From Paragorgia papillata (lineage: Eukaryota > Cnidaria > Anthozoa > Scleralcyonacea > Coralliidae), in the NCBI GenBank assembly GCA_035771165.1, contig JAWNZC010000351.1, positions 8,811,501 through 8,875,500 on the forward strand: a stretch of 64,000 nt of DNA, written 5' to 3'. The notes below the pieces were generated by a model. The model worked only from the letters and a program-made list of their open reading frames with translations. It was not told where the DNA came from and made no database searches. This document shows positions 45,008 to 57,000 of this stretch, in pieces (the first letter of the stretch is position 1; every line of letters starts with the position of its first letter). Made by a program: the position numbers and the translations under genes.

Positions 45008-46876
45008 GTCATTTGCAACTCACTTTTTATCCAAATCTTTGGAAGTTCATTCCGAAGTTCGCAAGTTGGTTGGGAAGTTCGTATATGTTCTTTCTGAACT
45101 ATGCATGTGATTGCTTGCTTGGTTCCTAGCAGCCAATCAAATGCATAGTTACAATACAATACAATACAATATTTATTTATTGTCGATGGATGTGGGGAGT
45201 GGTTGCCCATTCTCCCGAGCCAGAGGCTCATGTTGCAAATGCTCGACCATTAAAATAAATATAAATAAATATATTACAAGTAATAAATAGGTATAACAAT
45301 AACAGTTATAAACTAGGTTTAACAATTATAATAGTTATAAAGAGCAATATAGATAATTATGAAGATCTATTTACAATAATAATAGTAATTCAATTACACA
45401 GTATGGTTTATAAGCACCTGTTGCATTGGCAGCCAGAAAAACTCATTCCCTTAATATGGGAATGAAATTCAGACATAGAAGTAGAAGATTTAGCGGTAGT
45501 TGGTTCCAGATATGTGATATAATATAAATAAACGAGTTATGCATATATAGATTATTATAAGTAGGTTGCTTTCTTTAACATGTTGGTGACATGGGGCTTG
45601 TACGAAAGCGTCTTATCCAGGGTTACACCAAGTATGTTGAGTGTTGGCTCAATCTCAATCTTCTTTGCACCAATGGAAAACTCATAATTATATAACGATT
45701 TACCCAAACTAGTCATAGCCTGGGTCTTGGAAGCGTTAACTTGCAAGAAGTTCTCATTAAACCAGTTGCTCAATATTTTTATGTCCTGGTTAACGGTAAA
45801 TTGGAGAGATGTGGGGCACGCGTTAGCCGTATACTGAGTAGTATCGTCTGCATAAAGTCGTAATGAAGAGATATTGACTGAGTCATTAACGTCGTTAATA
45901 AATATGTTGAAGAGCAATGGACCTAACAGACTACCTTGAGGACTACACCACAGCGAACTGGTAGCCAGTCTGAGTAGACTCCATTACATTTGACCTGTTG
46001 ATGTCTATGTGATAGATACGACTGAATCTGACTAACAGCAGAATCCCTTAAGCCATATGCTTTCAGTTTTGCCAAGAGTAGATTGTGACAAATCGAATCA
46101 AATGCCAATGTCCTTTCTCTGATCGAGATCCGAACACCAATCATCAGTTAACTTTAATAATGCAGTGCAGCAAGAGTGGCCGCAGAGAAACCCAGACATA
46201 TTATCCGAGAAGATAGATGAAAATTTGATATATAGTTGATCATACTTCACTTTCTCGAACAATTTGGGTATGGTAAACAGGATACTAATCGGGCAGTAGT
46301 TCAATTTAATTGTCTCTTCTTCTTTCTTGTACACAGTTGATACGTTACTTAATTTTCACTGCTTAGGCCACTGGGAAGACTCAATATAGTAGTTGAACAA
46401 CTTCATCAGTGGGAAAACAATAACCGGTGCAGCGATCTTGAGTATCTTTGGTGAAATACCATCGGGGCCACATGATTTTTTTATATTCAGGCCAGCCAGA
46501 AGGTTGCCTACGTAGTCAGAGCTGACTGGCTCAAATGACATATCCAGATTGAAACATTTACTTCTGATTGATGCAACACTTGGATGACTTTCAAAATTCT
46601 CCACAGACAGACTCAATACAGGCTCACTGATGACTGGAGTCGAAAAGTATTCGTTAAAAACCGTACTAGGATCCGAGACAACTTTGCCATCTTCAATCAG
46701 GTGGATAGTGTTAGCACTAGTATTAGCCTTGCTACCTGAAATTTTCATTTTTAAAATGTTTGGGGGGGCAAACCCCCACTGACCCCCCCCCCCCCCCCAC
46801 CTGGTATGCCTATGAACTTGTGAACTTCGGAACAAACTTCCGAAAATTTGGGTGAAAAGTGAGTTGCAAATTATTG
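45008..46876. mobile_element. Foldback element split by a LINE
   Basis: ACAGTCATTTGCAACTCACT then TTTTATCCAAATC-TTTGGA and GAAGTTCGCAAGTT on the left face AACTTGTGAACTTCGGAAC then TTGGGTGAAAAGTGAGTTGC on the right (46815-46876). The LINE at 45140-46745 and a C-rich hAT-type end (46755-46812) separate the arms. Confidence 0.6.
45140..46745 (-). mobile_element. Non-LTR retrotransposon (RT-bearing LINE), degenerate
   Basis: Successive minus-strand frames show a reverse transcriptase: NIKKSCGPDGISPKILK (fingers), then LNYCPISILFTIPKLFEKV, RTLAFDSICHNLLLAKLKAY (catalytic A region, D replaced or shifted), YLSHRHQQVKCNGVYSDWLP, LFNIFINDV and the active site LYADDTTQYT, ending NILGVTLDKTLSYKPHV. Frameshifts at about 46340, 46140 and 45920 make it inactive. 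The 3' end is ATAAATAAATATTGTATTG with repeated TTGTA units near 45153-45175. It is 5'-truncated, CR1/L2-like. Confidence 0.8.
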
Positions 46877-47304
46877 TACATTGTGACTCTTAACAGTAAC
46901 TCTTTAGCTGGCATTGTTGCCATTTTGGCAACTTATAAATTTTACTCAGCCTATAAATGCCAGACAATTTTACTTGATGTTATGTAGAAACTTCTTGCAT
47001 GGTAATCTGCTGGATAAAGGGTGAATTACTATACTAGTTTTTGTTCACTATATAATTTTGATACTAATCAAACCTGAGACAGAGATCAAACCTGTAACCA
47101 ACTTTTAAAGACCATACTATTATAGACACTATAAGTCGATCTATAACCATTGACCTACTGAGTATGGCTGTATAATGATTATTTGAAAATTCAATTACAG
47201 TATTCATGATTATTTATTTTGGTTTAATTCTCAATTTTTTTAAAAGTTTTTATTCTATTTGAATGCAACAAATTTAGAGCAGCATCCAGTGTGCATCAAC
47301 TCTT

Positions 47305-47735
47305 ATGAACAAAGTCTATAGGTGTGTATAGGCAACCTATAGAGAATGTTCCAATTGCCGATAGAACCTCTTGGTGCCTATAGAGATCTAGTGTTGGTGG
47401 GTTGCCTATAGGCTTGTATTCCTATAGGAATTATTCCTATAGGAAATGTTCCAATTGCCTATAGAATCATATAGGCTGGCCTATAGATAGCCTGGTACCC
47501 TGGCCCAATCAAAGAATATGGGCCAGGTAACGACTAAAGACTTCTGCTTTCCTATTGGTTAAAATTTCACGCATTTTTATTGGCTATGAGTAAAACTGCA
47601 ATCGTCATAAGTGGATTTAGCCCTGATGACGCGAGAATGAAATTAGTGGTTACCTGGCCCATATTTCTTTTGAAATTGGGCCAGGGTACCAGGCTAGCCT
47701 ATAGACTACTCTATAGGTCACCTATAGACTTATGT
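47305..47735. repeat. CCTATAG-rich degenerate repeat hosting the MULE MITE
   Basis: CTATAGG and CCTATAG occur more than a dozen times on both strands, with GAATGTTCCAATTGCC-type words repeated at 47345 and 47445. The array can form many alternative hairpins. Confidence 0.65.
47488..47696. mobile_element. MULE-type MITE, 9-bp duplication GCCTATAGA
   Basis: TAGCCTGGTACCCTGGCCCA opens and its mirror TGGGCCAGGGTACCAGGCTA closes. GCCTATAGA is duplicated at 47479-47487 and 47697-47705. The first seven bases, TAGCCTG, match the MULE at 42047. Confidence 0.88.
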
Positions 47736-48256
47736 TTGTTAGGGTTAAGTTATGAATACTTGAAGGCACTGGGCTCTTAGACAAGAATGGTTTAAAAAAA
47801 TGTTGTTGTGTTGTGTAAAAAAGAGCTACTATTTCCTTGTTTAACCTTTTACTGGGTGGATTTCAGATAGACTCCAAAATAGCAATGGTAGTTAGGCCAC
47901 ATAAAAAAATTACTTGTTTAGTGTCTCCACCCAACCTGAGAAAAGCCCCCAACCTCCAAATATTTTTTATTTTTCATTTTTCAAAAAAAAGTCCCCTTAT
48001 CAAATTAGAGTTAAATTGCTGTTGATTATATATAATTAGGAATTTGATTTTGTTCCAATCTTTTGTCTGAAAAACATTGATAATCAAATTGAAATAATTG
48101 AATTTGAAAGGCAGTATTTTATAAATCGTAACAATTATGGAGGAATTGATTATTGTTACAGCCCTACTTCTGAAGTGTTAGAAATGTTCAAAAGAAGAGT
48201 TGATGCTGATTATATTAATAGGATAAAAAATGTTTTAATTTGTCAAATATAGATTT

Positions 48257-48690
48257 TAATAGACCATTTGCATGATGACGTGACATGGTGTTGGGTGACT
48301 ACAACCACCAGAATGCTTTGCCTATACTCTAGGGTTTTGGCTAAAAGGGAATTGACTCAAAAGGACCCGTCCATTCCTTTCACGGCTTCTCCAAAATAAG
48401 TTGTCAAAATTATTTTTTCCAAATTTGTCTTTACATTTCAGTGAGTCTCTAGATTTTAGCAATCTTTTCGATACCCTAACCACAACATAATCCCCAACCC
48501 TAATCCGAAATCTGGTTTACCCCCTAGCTTTTTAAAAAAAACATATTTGACAACATATTTTGGAAAAGCCACAAAAGAACTGGATGGGTCCTTTTGAGTC
48601 ATCCCTTTTAGCCAAAACCCTGGAATACTGGCAAAGCATTCTGGTATTTGTAGTCATGCCATCTCATGTCATTGTGCAAATGGCCTATTA
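48257..48690. mobile_element. Foldback MITE (434 bp)
   Basis: TAATAGACCATTTGCA opens and TGCAAATGGCCTATTA closes. AGAATGCTTTGCC, GGGTTTTGGCTAAAAGGGA and TCAAAAGGACCCGTCCA are mirrored further in. A related fragment lies at 33220-33355. Confidence 0.75.
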
Positions 48691-49569
48691 GATGTGTTAC
48701 TTCTTTTGAACATGTTTGTACAACCTTTTGTTTTGTAGTAAAACAGTTCTTTTTATACTACAACAGAGATCCATCCATAGAATGCAGCCACCATTGTTTA
48801 TTTTAAGAGCAAACACCACAATTTTTTATACATTTTATAAGTCAAATCTCTGCAACTGAATATATTTATTTATTTATTTGAATGTTCAACCCTCAAAAAG
48901 ATACTAGCTGCTACTGATCCAAGAAATTAACTGAAAGTTAAATCAGTCTGTACCTGTAGCCTAAATCTCTTAAGTGGTTTAGGGGTGTTAATCCACCAGA
49001 CAGAAAAGAAGTTAATGAAAGATCTTAGTGAAATTCTTCTTGCCCTATTAAAGGGTCTTCTACATCTTATTCTAATAAGTGTCAGATGATAATATTCATC
49101 TTGACCAGTAAGGGTACTTGTATTAACAAGAAAGTGTTAATTAAAAGTGATCGGTATATCAGTTTTAATAAAAAATGTAATTCTTTTATAGCTAAAGTCA
49201 ACTTTTATTATTTTAATCTCAGGCTAATGCCAGATGATTTTACTTGTCAAAGGAAGAAATTTCAATTAACTTTTTTTCAATTTTTAAATGGAGAAGTAAG
49301 GCGGCTCCCTCCGCTAGCCTAGCTGGGAGGCCACCTTGGGGGAAGTGGTAGTAGCTACCCTTCTGCCACTCTGCGTGAGTTACGGCAAGAGTCAACATTT
49401 CACTGTTCGGTAGATCCGGCATCGCCGGGAAAACTCGCTGATTAGTGAAGGCTTGAGGAAAGATATGGGAGAAGGAAAACTCTCCAAGAAAAGAGAAAAA
49501 ATCAAGCATGGCTAGGAACCAAGCTCACAGTAGGGCCGGGTGTGGGCCGGCCAGATCGTCAACCCGCGA

Positions 49570-50244
49570 AATCCCACAAATGTTCAGAATCGCCACATTA
49601 AATGTGGGCACGATGGTAGATAGATCGTGAAGTTGTGGAGACGGTGTCCAAAACGGGGGTTGACTTGTGCTGCCTTCGGGAGGTGTGGTCAAGAGGGGGC
49701 TCGGCGAGAATGATTGATGGGAAAAACTCGCGCTATAAGTTCTTATATTAATAGGCAATGCTGCTGGATTAGGTGGCGTTGGTGTGCTACTAGCAGAAGT
49801 AGATTGAGAAGGTCTTCGACGTCAAGCGAGTCTCTGATAGAATCATGCATGCTCATTAATTTGGTCATTGGAAAAATGATTGTCACCATCCTGTCAGTGT
49901 ACGCACCACAACTTGGCCTCGATGACAAGGTCAAGGACGTCTTCTATGATGATCTGCTTAGTGTGGTCTCGAAAGTCAGCGATCAGGAAATTCTTATCCC
50001 CCGTGGTGATTGGAATGGGTACATCGGCAAAGATTCTGCTGGATTCCATGGCATCCACGGCGGACATGGGTTTGGCGAACGTAATCCAGAGGGTGTGAGG
50101 ATTCTTGGATTTGCAGTGGCTCGTGATCTGGTTGTCGGAAACTCTTTCTTCAAGAAGAAAGATGTTCATTTCATCACATACCAGTCAGGGAGCAACAGGA
50201 ATGAGATCGACTACAGTGCATCTTGCTCAGGAAACGTGATTTAA
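49570..50244 (+). pseudogene. RTE-like LINE endonuclease domain
   Basis: FRIATLNVGTM near 49580 is the usual opening of AP-type endonucleases. After a frameshift, TILSVYAPQLGLDDKVKDVF, then IPRGDWNGYIGKDSAGFHGI, HGFGERNPEGVRIL and FITYQSGSNRNEIDY follow, i.e. the YAPQ, GDWN and IDY motifs. Stops around 49630-49650 and the loss of the 49570-49714 frame make it non-functional. Confidence 0.75.
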
Positions 50245-50271
50245 AACTGGTGAAGGATGTCAAGGTAATCC

Positions 50272-52450
50272 ATGCAGGTGAAGAATGCGCTCTACATGCA
50301 GCATAGGCGTTTGATCTGCGATTTAAGGCTGTCATACAGTGAACCTCGTCCTCAACCGTTTATCCCCAAGCGGAGGATTTGGAAGCTGAATGACCCTGAG
50401 TGCGAAGCGGAGTTATCCAGGTTGTTTGATAAAAAACTTAGCAGTGCTGAGACAGGGTCGGAACCGGAGGAAATCTGGAAAGTACTGAAAAGTAGTCTTC
50501 TGTCTGCTAGCGAGAAAGTTTGTGGTTGGACGAAGAAACGACCTCTAAGAAGACAAACCTGGTAGTGGAGTGTTGACGTTAGTGCCGCTGTGTCCTTGAA
50601 AAGGAAACTTTGAAAAGCCTGGAAGAGGGGTGGCAGCAAAGAGGAGTACACTGAGGCAAAGAGATCAGCTATGCGTGCGGTATACAAAGCCAAGAAGGCA
50701 GCCGAGGACAGAGAGTTTCGTGACCTGAAAGACGGCAAAGACAACATATTTCGCTTCGCTATAAGCAGATGAAAAAGCAGAATCAGAATGTAATCAGAGA
50801 GAAGTGTGTAAAAGATCACAATAATGGCACAATGTCGTTTGATGATGAATCCAAGAAAGCAGCCTGGAAACAGCACTACGAGTGGAGTCGTGACTACCTA
50901 TCTGGAGTGGAACCTGTACTCGGTCCTCCAGTACAGGTTTTCGCTGAGATGGTGCAGACAACAGCCATCGGTAAGATGAAGACCAGGAAGGGGGCCGGCC
51001 CCTCAGGTGTAGTGGCCGAGATGCTAAATGCGGCAGGTGAAAGTGGTGTCAATCTAGTGGCTGTGCTGCAGGTGAGTGCCATTATCAGTAGCGGCAAAGT
51101 GCCTGAGGAATGGGACGAAAGTTATATCATCAATCTTTACAAGTGTAAAGGTGAAGCTCTGGAAAGGGGTAACTATCGTGGTCTGAAACTGCTGGATCAG
51201 GTCATGAAAGCACTGGAAAGAGTACTGGAGAAGATGATTCGTTAGATGGTCATTATCGACGAGATGCAGTTTGGTTTCATGCTCGGGCGAGGGACAACAC
51301 ATGCGATCTTAATCCTGCGCCAGCTGCAAGAAAAAGACCTAGCTAAGAAGAAGAACCTTTACTTTGCATTCGTGGACTTGGAGAAGGTGTTTGACATGGT
51401 TCCTCGTGATGTGCTGTAGTGGGCGATGCGCAAGCTTGGAGTAGAAAAGTGGGTTGTGAGGATTGTGCAGTCTATATGTACCGGAATGTGGAAAGCAGAG
51501 TTCGCGTGGGCCCGTCGTACAGTGATCCATTCGATGTCAAAGTCGGTGTGTACCAGGGCTCTGTATTGAGCCCCCTGCCTCTTATCGTCGTGCTTGAAGC
51601 TTTTACTCGCGAGTTCCGCACCAGCTGCTCTTGGGAGCTTCTCTATGCTGATGACCTGGTAATCACGGCTGTGTCGTTGGAGGAGCTGACTGAGCAGCTC
51701 AAGGTCTCTGAATCAATATGGGTAAAACCAAGATCAGAGGTGCTGCAATATTCGTGGCAGATTGAAGGAAGATGCAGAGTTTAGGTGCGACAGATGCAGG
51801 AGCATTGCCCGACCAATCGATGGCTGTCCTCTCAAATATGTTGAGGTGGAAGGACAACGGCTTGAAGTGGTGGACACGTTTTGCTACGTCGGCGATTCTA
51901 TATGTGCAGGTGGTGGATGTACGGCAAGCACCGCTGCCCGCTCCAGAAGTACGTGGGGAAAGTTCAGAGAGCTGCTTCCAATATTAACCTGCCTCGTCCT
52001 GTGTATTCTCACTCGAGGCAAAGTGTACAACGCTTATGTGCGCAGTGCAATGCTTCACGCCAGTGAGTGCTGGCCACTTAGGAAGGAGGACCTGAACTGT
52101 CTGGAACGAAACAAGCGTGCGATGATCAGGTGGATCTGTGGAGTCATGGTGGTCGACCGGGTCAGCAAAACCACCCTGTACGAACGTCTTGGGATTTCTA
52201 GTTTGGATAAAGTTGTGCGAAGCAATCGTCTGAGATGGTTTAAGCACGTAGAACGCATGCAGCGACGGTTAGATGAAGAGGTGCTCCACTCGAGTGGTGG
52301 ATGGTAGAATCGGCGGAAGGCGCCAAAGGAAGACATGGCGAGATACCATTAAGGAGGATCTGCGAGCCTGGGACCTGTCCAGTGATATGGCTAGTGACAG
52401 GTGCAAGTGGCACAGTAGTGTGAGAGCAGCTGCGGCCATCAGGTAGCCGC
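50272..52450 (+). pseudogene. RTE-like LINE reverse transcriptase domain
   Basis: Motifs in order: KMKTRKGAGPSGVVAEMLNA (fingers), NYRGLKLLDQVMKALERVLE, then after a TAG at 51243, QFGFMLGRGTTHAI, FAFVDLEKVFDMVPRDVL (motif A), VYQGSVLSPLPLIV and LLYADDLVI (motif C, catalytic YADD kept). Further on are FCYVGDSI, MLHASECWPLRKEDLNCLER and RSNRLRWFKHVERM. Stops at 51243 and 51418 and shifts near 51770 and 52305 disable it. Confidence 0.8.
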
Positions 52451-52498
52451 TTAAGTCCAAGCCCCATGACTGGGGAAAAGAAGCCTTAAAACCGCAGA

Positions 52499-52509
52499 GT
52501 AGTAGTAGT

Positions 52510-52543
<34 letters not shown>

Positions 52544-52562
52544 GTAGTGGTAGTGGTAGTAG
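52499..52562. repeat. (AGT)/(AGC)/(GGT) tail microsatellite
   Basis: AGTAGTAGTAGT then about 11 AGC units then GGTAGT units. It follows the LINE body directly, as RTE tails do. Confidence 0.9.
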
Positions 52563-53295
52563 TTTTTCACTGCCAAAGTCAACTACATGCATGTGGGTAA
52601 AAACACATTGTTTCACACATGGTTTCTTTTATCATTTTAAATCATTAGCTACAAATTAACCAAAACCAACCATATGCACACCAAACTCTAAAAAACATAA
52701 AATTCCAATAAAATAGACATAAATGTAAATATAACATTTTAAAAATGCAAGTGGTGATTGATTAAAAGCCATGTTTCTGTAACTCTATGGAAAACATGGA
52801 ATCACGCAATCCAATGCACCATTGTAGACCATTAATCCATAATAAATGTATAGAAACACTGCATAAAATGTCAGAATTTGCTATCCAAGACACCATGATG
52901 GTAAAGTAATTGCAGGGCTGAGCTACTTCGGGATTTCTACACTTAGATTAATTAAAAAGTATTTAATAAGTGAAACCATCTAAATAATTGTTTCTTTCAA
53001 ATCTTATTACTTGTGTAGTTTGAGAATCTCCCTGAAGGCAATTAGGAATTTCTATGGACAATCAACATGGGGGGGGGGGGGGGTTAGTTTCAGTAGGTCC
53101 ATATAGGAATTAATCAATGGCACTTGATGCTTGGTTGCACTTAGGAGTTGAGGAGGTGGGCTGAGTACTAGCCAATTTTTTTCTATAAGACTAGATAATT
53201 TCTCGAACTGCCATTACTTTTTTATATCAGTTTATACTTGTTACTCATTACCCAAAATGCAAACACTTTTCGGGCCTAATTGTACCCTATCACTA

Positions 53296-53957
53296 TTAAG
53301 GTGGCTCCATACAGTTTCTTGAAAAATGGAAAATACAAGTTTGAGAGTCCAAAACACGTGATTAAACAATTCGGAAAAGGAATAAAACTAAATGTTATGC
53401 ATAGTTAAACAGTCTGACAATCAAAATCTGTTACCAAATAAATAGCAACAGTTGTAGCAACAGTTGTTGCTATGGCAACAATGACGTTTCAAAATGGCTC
53501 CCAATTACCTTCATATTTTTTTTCATTAAAACTTTCCTTGAAGTATGAGTAATCAATAGCCCGATTTAAAAAAAATTCTGTAGAACGAAATTTTTTAAAA
53601 ATTAACAAACATGATTTTTCCGGAAAATAAATTATTCGTTCTACAGAATTTTTTTAAAATCGGTTTAAAATTGATTACTCATACTTCAAGAAAAGTTATA
53701 ATAAAAAAAAAATTGGGGGTCACCAAAGTTTTTTTCGAATTAAATTAGTTTGAAGAGTAATTGGCAGTCATTTTGAAACGTCATTGTTGCCATAGCAACA
53801 ACTGTTGCTATTTATTTGGTAACAATTTTTGATTGTCAGACTGTTTAATTATGCATAACATTTAGTTTCATTCTTTTTCCGAATTGTTTATGCACGTGTT
53901 TTGGACTCTCAAACTTGTATTTTCCATTTTTCAAGAAACTGTGTGGAGCCACCTTAA
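53296..53957. mobile_element. TTAA-type foldback element (662 bp), arms about 300 bp
   Basis: TTAAGGTGGCTCCATACAGT opens and its mirror ACTGTNTGGAGCCACCTTAA closes. Almost the whole element is one imperfect palindrome, including GTTGCTATGGCAACAATGAC then GTTTCAAAATGGC and its complement. Same family as 11468-12419; a solo end (TTAAGGTGGCTT) sits at 4293. Confidence 0.88.
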
Positions 53958-54016
53958 GTGCGCACATAATTTTAAAATTAACTGCTGAACAATAAACAAA
54001 AAATGATTGTAGACGC

Positions 54017-57000
54017 AGGTAGTAATAGTTGTTACTTATACAGATGAAAGTAGTAGTTACGTGTAGGGATGAAAGTAGTAATGGTTGTTGTATGTAGGGA
54101 TGAAAGTAGTAATGATTGTTGTATGTAGGGATGAAAGTAGTAATAGTTGTTATATGTAGAGATGAAAGTAGTAATGGTTAGTATATGTAGGGATGAAAGT
54201 AGTAATGGTTGTTGCATGTAGGAATGAAAGTAGCAATGGTTGTTATATGTAGGGATGAAAGTAGTAATGGTTGTTGCATGTAGGAATGAAAGTAGTAATG
54301 GTTGTTATATGTAGGGATGAAATTAGTAATGGTTGTTGCATGTAGGAATGAAAGTAGTAATGGTTGTTATATGTAGGGATGAAAGTAGTAATAGTTATAT
54401 GTAGGGATGAAAGTAGTAATAGTTGTTATATGTAGGGATGAAAGTAGTAATAGTTGTTGTATGTAGGGATGAAAGTAGTAATAGTTGTTATATGTAGGGA
54501 TGAAAGTAGTAATAGTTGTTGCATGTGGGGATAAAAGTAGCAATGGTTGTTATATGTAGGGATGAAAGTAGTAATGGTTGTTGCATGTAGGAATGAAAGT
54601 AGTAATGGTTGTTATATGTAGGGATGAAAGTAGTAATAGTTGTTGCATGTAGGAATGAAAGTAGTAATGGTTGTTATATGTAGGGTTGAAAGTAGTAATG
54701 GTTGTTATATGTAGGGATGAAAGTAGTAATAGTTGTTATATGTAGGGATGAAAGTAGTAATAGTTGTTATATGTAGGGATGAAAGTAGTAATAGTTGTTG
54801 CATGTAGGGATGAAAGTAGTAATAGTTGTTATATGTAGGGTTGAAAGTAGTAATGGTTGTTATATGTAGGGTTGAAAGTAGTAATGGTTGTTATATGTAG
54901 GGATGAAAGTAGTAATAGTTGTTATATGTAGGGATGAAAGTAGTAATAGTTGTTATTTGTAGGGTTGAAAGTAGTAATGGTTGTTGCATGTAGGGATGAA
55001 AGTAGTAATAGTTGTTACATGTAGAGATGAAAGTAGTAATAGTTGTTGCATGTAGGGATGAAAGTAGTAATAGTTGTTGCATGTAGGGATGAAAGTAGTA
55101 ATAGTTGTTATATTTAGGGGTGAAAGTAATGGTTGTTGTGCAGGGTTGAAATTAGTAATAGTTATATGTGGGGATGAAAGTAGTAATAGTTGTTGCATGT
55201 AGGGATGAAATTAGTAATAGTTGTTGCATGTAGGGATGAAAGTAGTAATAGTTGTTGCATGTAGGGATGAAAGTAGTAATAGTTGTTGCATGTAGGGATG
55301 AAAGTAGTAATAGTTGTTGCATGTAGGGATGAAATTAGTAATAGTTGTTGCATGTAGGGATGAAAGTAGTAATAGTTGTTGCATGTAGAGATGAAAGTAG
55401 TAATAGTTGTTATATGTAGAGATGAAAGTAGTAATAGTTGTTGCATGTAGGGATGAAAGTAGTAATAGTTGTTGCGTGTAGGGATGAAAGTAGTAATAGT
55501 TGTTGCATGTAGAGATGAAAGTAGTAATAGTTGTTGCATGTAGAGATGAAATTAGTAATAGTTGTTGCATGTAGGGATGAAAGTAGTAATAGTTGTTGCA
55601 TGTAGGGATGAAAGTAGTAATAGTTGTTGCATGTAGAGATGAAAGTAGTAATAGTTGTTGCATGTAGGGATGAAAGTAGTAATAGTTGTTGCATGTAGAG
55701 ATGAAAGTAGTAATAGTTGTTATATGTAGGGTTGAAAGTAGTAATAGTTGTTGCATGTAGGGATGAAAGTAGTAATAGTTGTTGCATGTAGGGATGAAAG
55801 TAGTAATAGTTGTTGCATGTAGGGATGAAAGTAGTAATAGTTGTTGCATGTAGGGATGAAAGTAGTAATAGTTGTTGCATGTAGAGATGAAAGTAGTAAT
55901 AGTTGTTATATGTAGGGATGAAAGTAGTAATAGTTGTTGCATGTAGGGATGAAAGTAGTAATAGTTGTTATATGTAGGGATGAAAGTAGTAATAGTTGTT
56001 GCATGTAGGGATGAAAGTAGTAATAGTTGTTGCATGTAGGGATGAAAGTAGTAATAGTTGTTGCATGTAGGGATGAAAGTAGTAATAGTTGTTGCATGTA
56101 GAGATGAAAGTAGTAATAGTTGTTATATGTAGGGATGAAAGTAGTAATAGTTGTTGCATGTAGGGATGAAAGTAGTAATAGTTGTTGCGTGTAGGGATGA
56201 AAGTAGTAATAGTTGTTGCATGTAGGGATGAAAGTAGTAATAGTTGTTATATGTAGGGATGAAAGTAGTAATAGTTGTTGCATGTGGGGATGAAAGTAGC
56301 AACGGTTGTTATATGTAGGGATGAAAGTAGTAATGGTTGTTGCATGTAGGAATGAAAGTAGTAATGGTTGTTATATGTAGGGATGAAAGTAGTAATAGTT
56401 GTTGCATGTAGGAATGAAAGTAGTAATGGTTGTTATATGTAGGGTTGAAAGTAGTAATGGTTGTTATATGTAGGGATGAAAGTAGTAATAGTTGTTATAT
56501 GTAGGGATGAAAGTAGTAATAGTTGTTATATGTAGGGATGAAAGTAGTAATAGTTGTTATTTGTAGGGTTGAAAGTAGTAATGGTTGTTGCATGTAGGGA
56601 TGAAAGTAGTAATAGTTGTTACATGTAGAGATGAAAGTAGTAATAGTTGTTGCATGTAGGGATGAAAGTAGTAATAGTTGTTGCATGTAGGGATGAAAGT
56701 AGTAATAGTTGTTATATTTAGGGGTGAAAGTAATGGTTGTTGTGCAGGGTTGAAATTAGTAATAGTTATATGTGGGGATGAAAGTAGTAATAGTTGTTGC
56801 ATGTAGGGATGAAATTAGTAATAGTTGTTGCATGTAGGGATGAAAGTAGTAATAGTTGTTGCATGTAGGGATGAAAGTAGTAATAGTTGTTGCATGTAGA
56901 GATGAAAGTAGTAATAGTTGTTATATGTAGAGATGAAAGTAGTAATAGTTGTTGCATGTAGGGATGAAAGTAGTAATAGTTGTTGCATGTAGGGATGAAA

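Larger units (their letters stand above)
49290..52562 (+). mobile_element. RTE-like LINE, near full length, inactivated
   Basis: A 5' leader (about 49290-49580) is followed by an AP-type endonuclease, a reverse transcriptase, and a 3' end running into (AGT)/(AGC) repeats. The order, the short UTRs and the trinucleotide tail fit RTE-clade elements, whose endonuclease is often annotated as craniofacial development protein 2-like. Several stops and frameshifts interrupt both domains. It lies sense to receptor gene 2, in its first intron. Confidence 0.8.

Noticed and set aside
49290..52562. RTE-like endonuclease/RT as a host gene (craniofacial development protein-like)
   Set aside because: The product name is a common misannotation of RTE elements. 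Stops, frameshifts and a trinucleotide tail show a retrotransposon copy.
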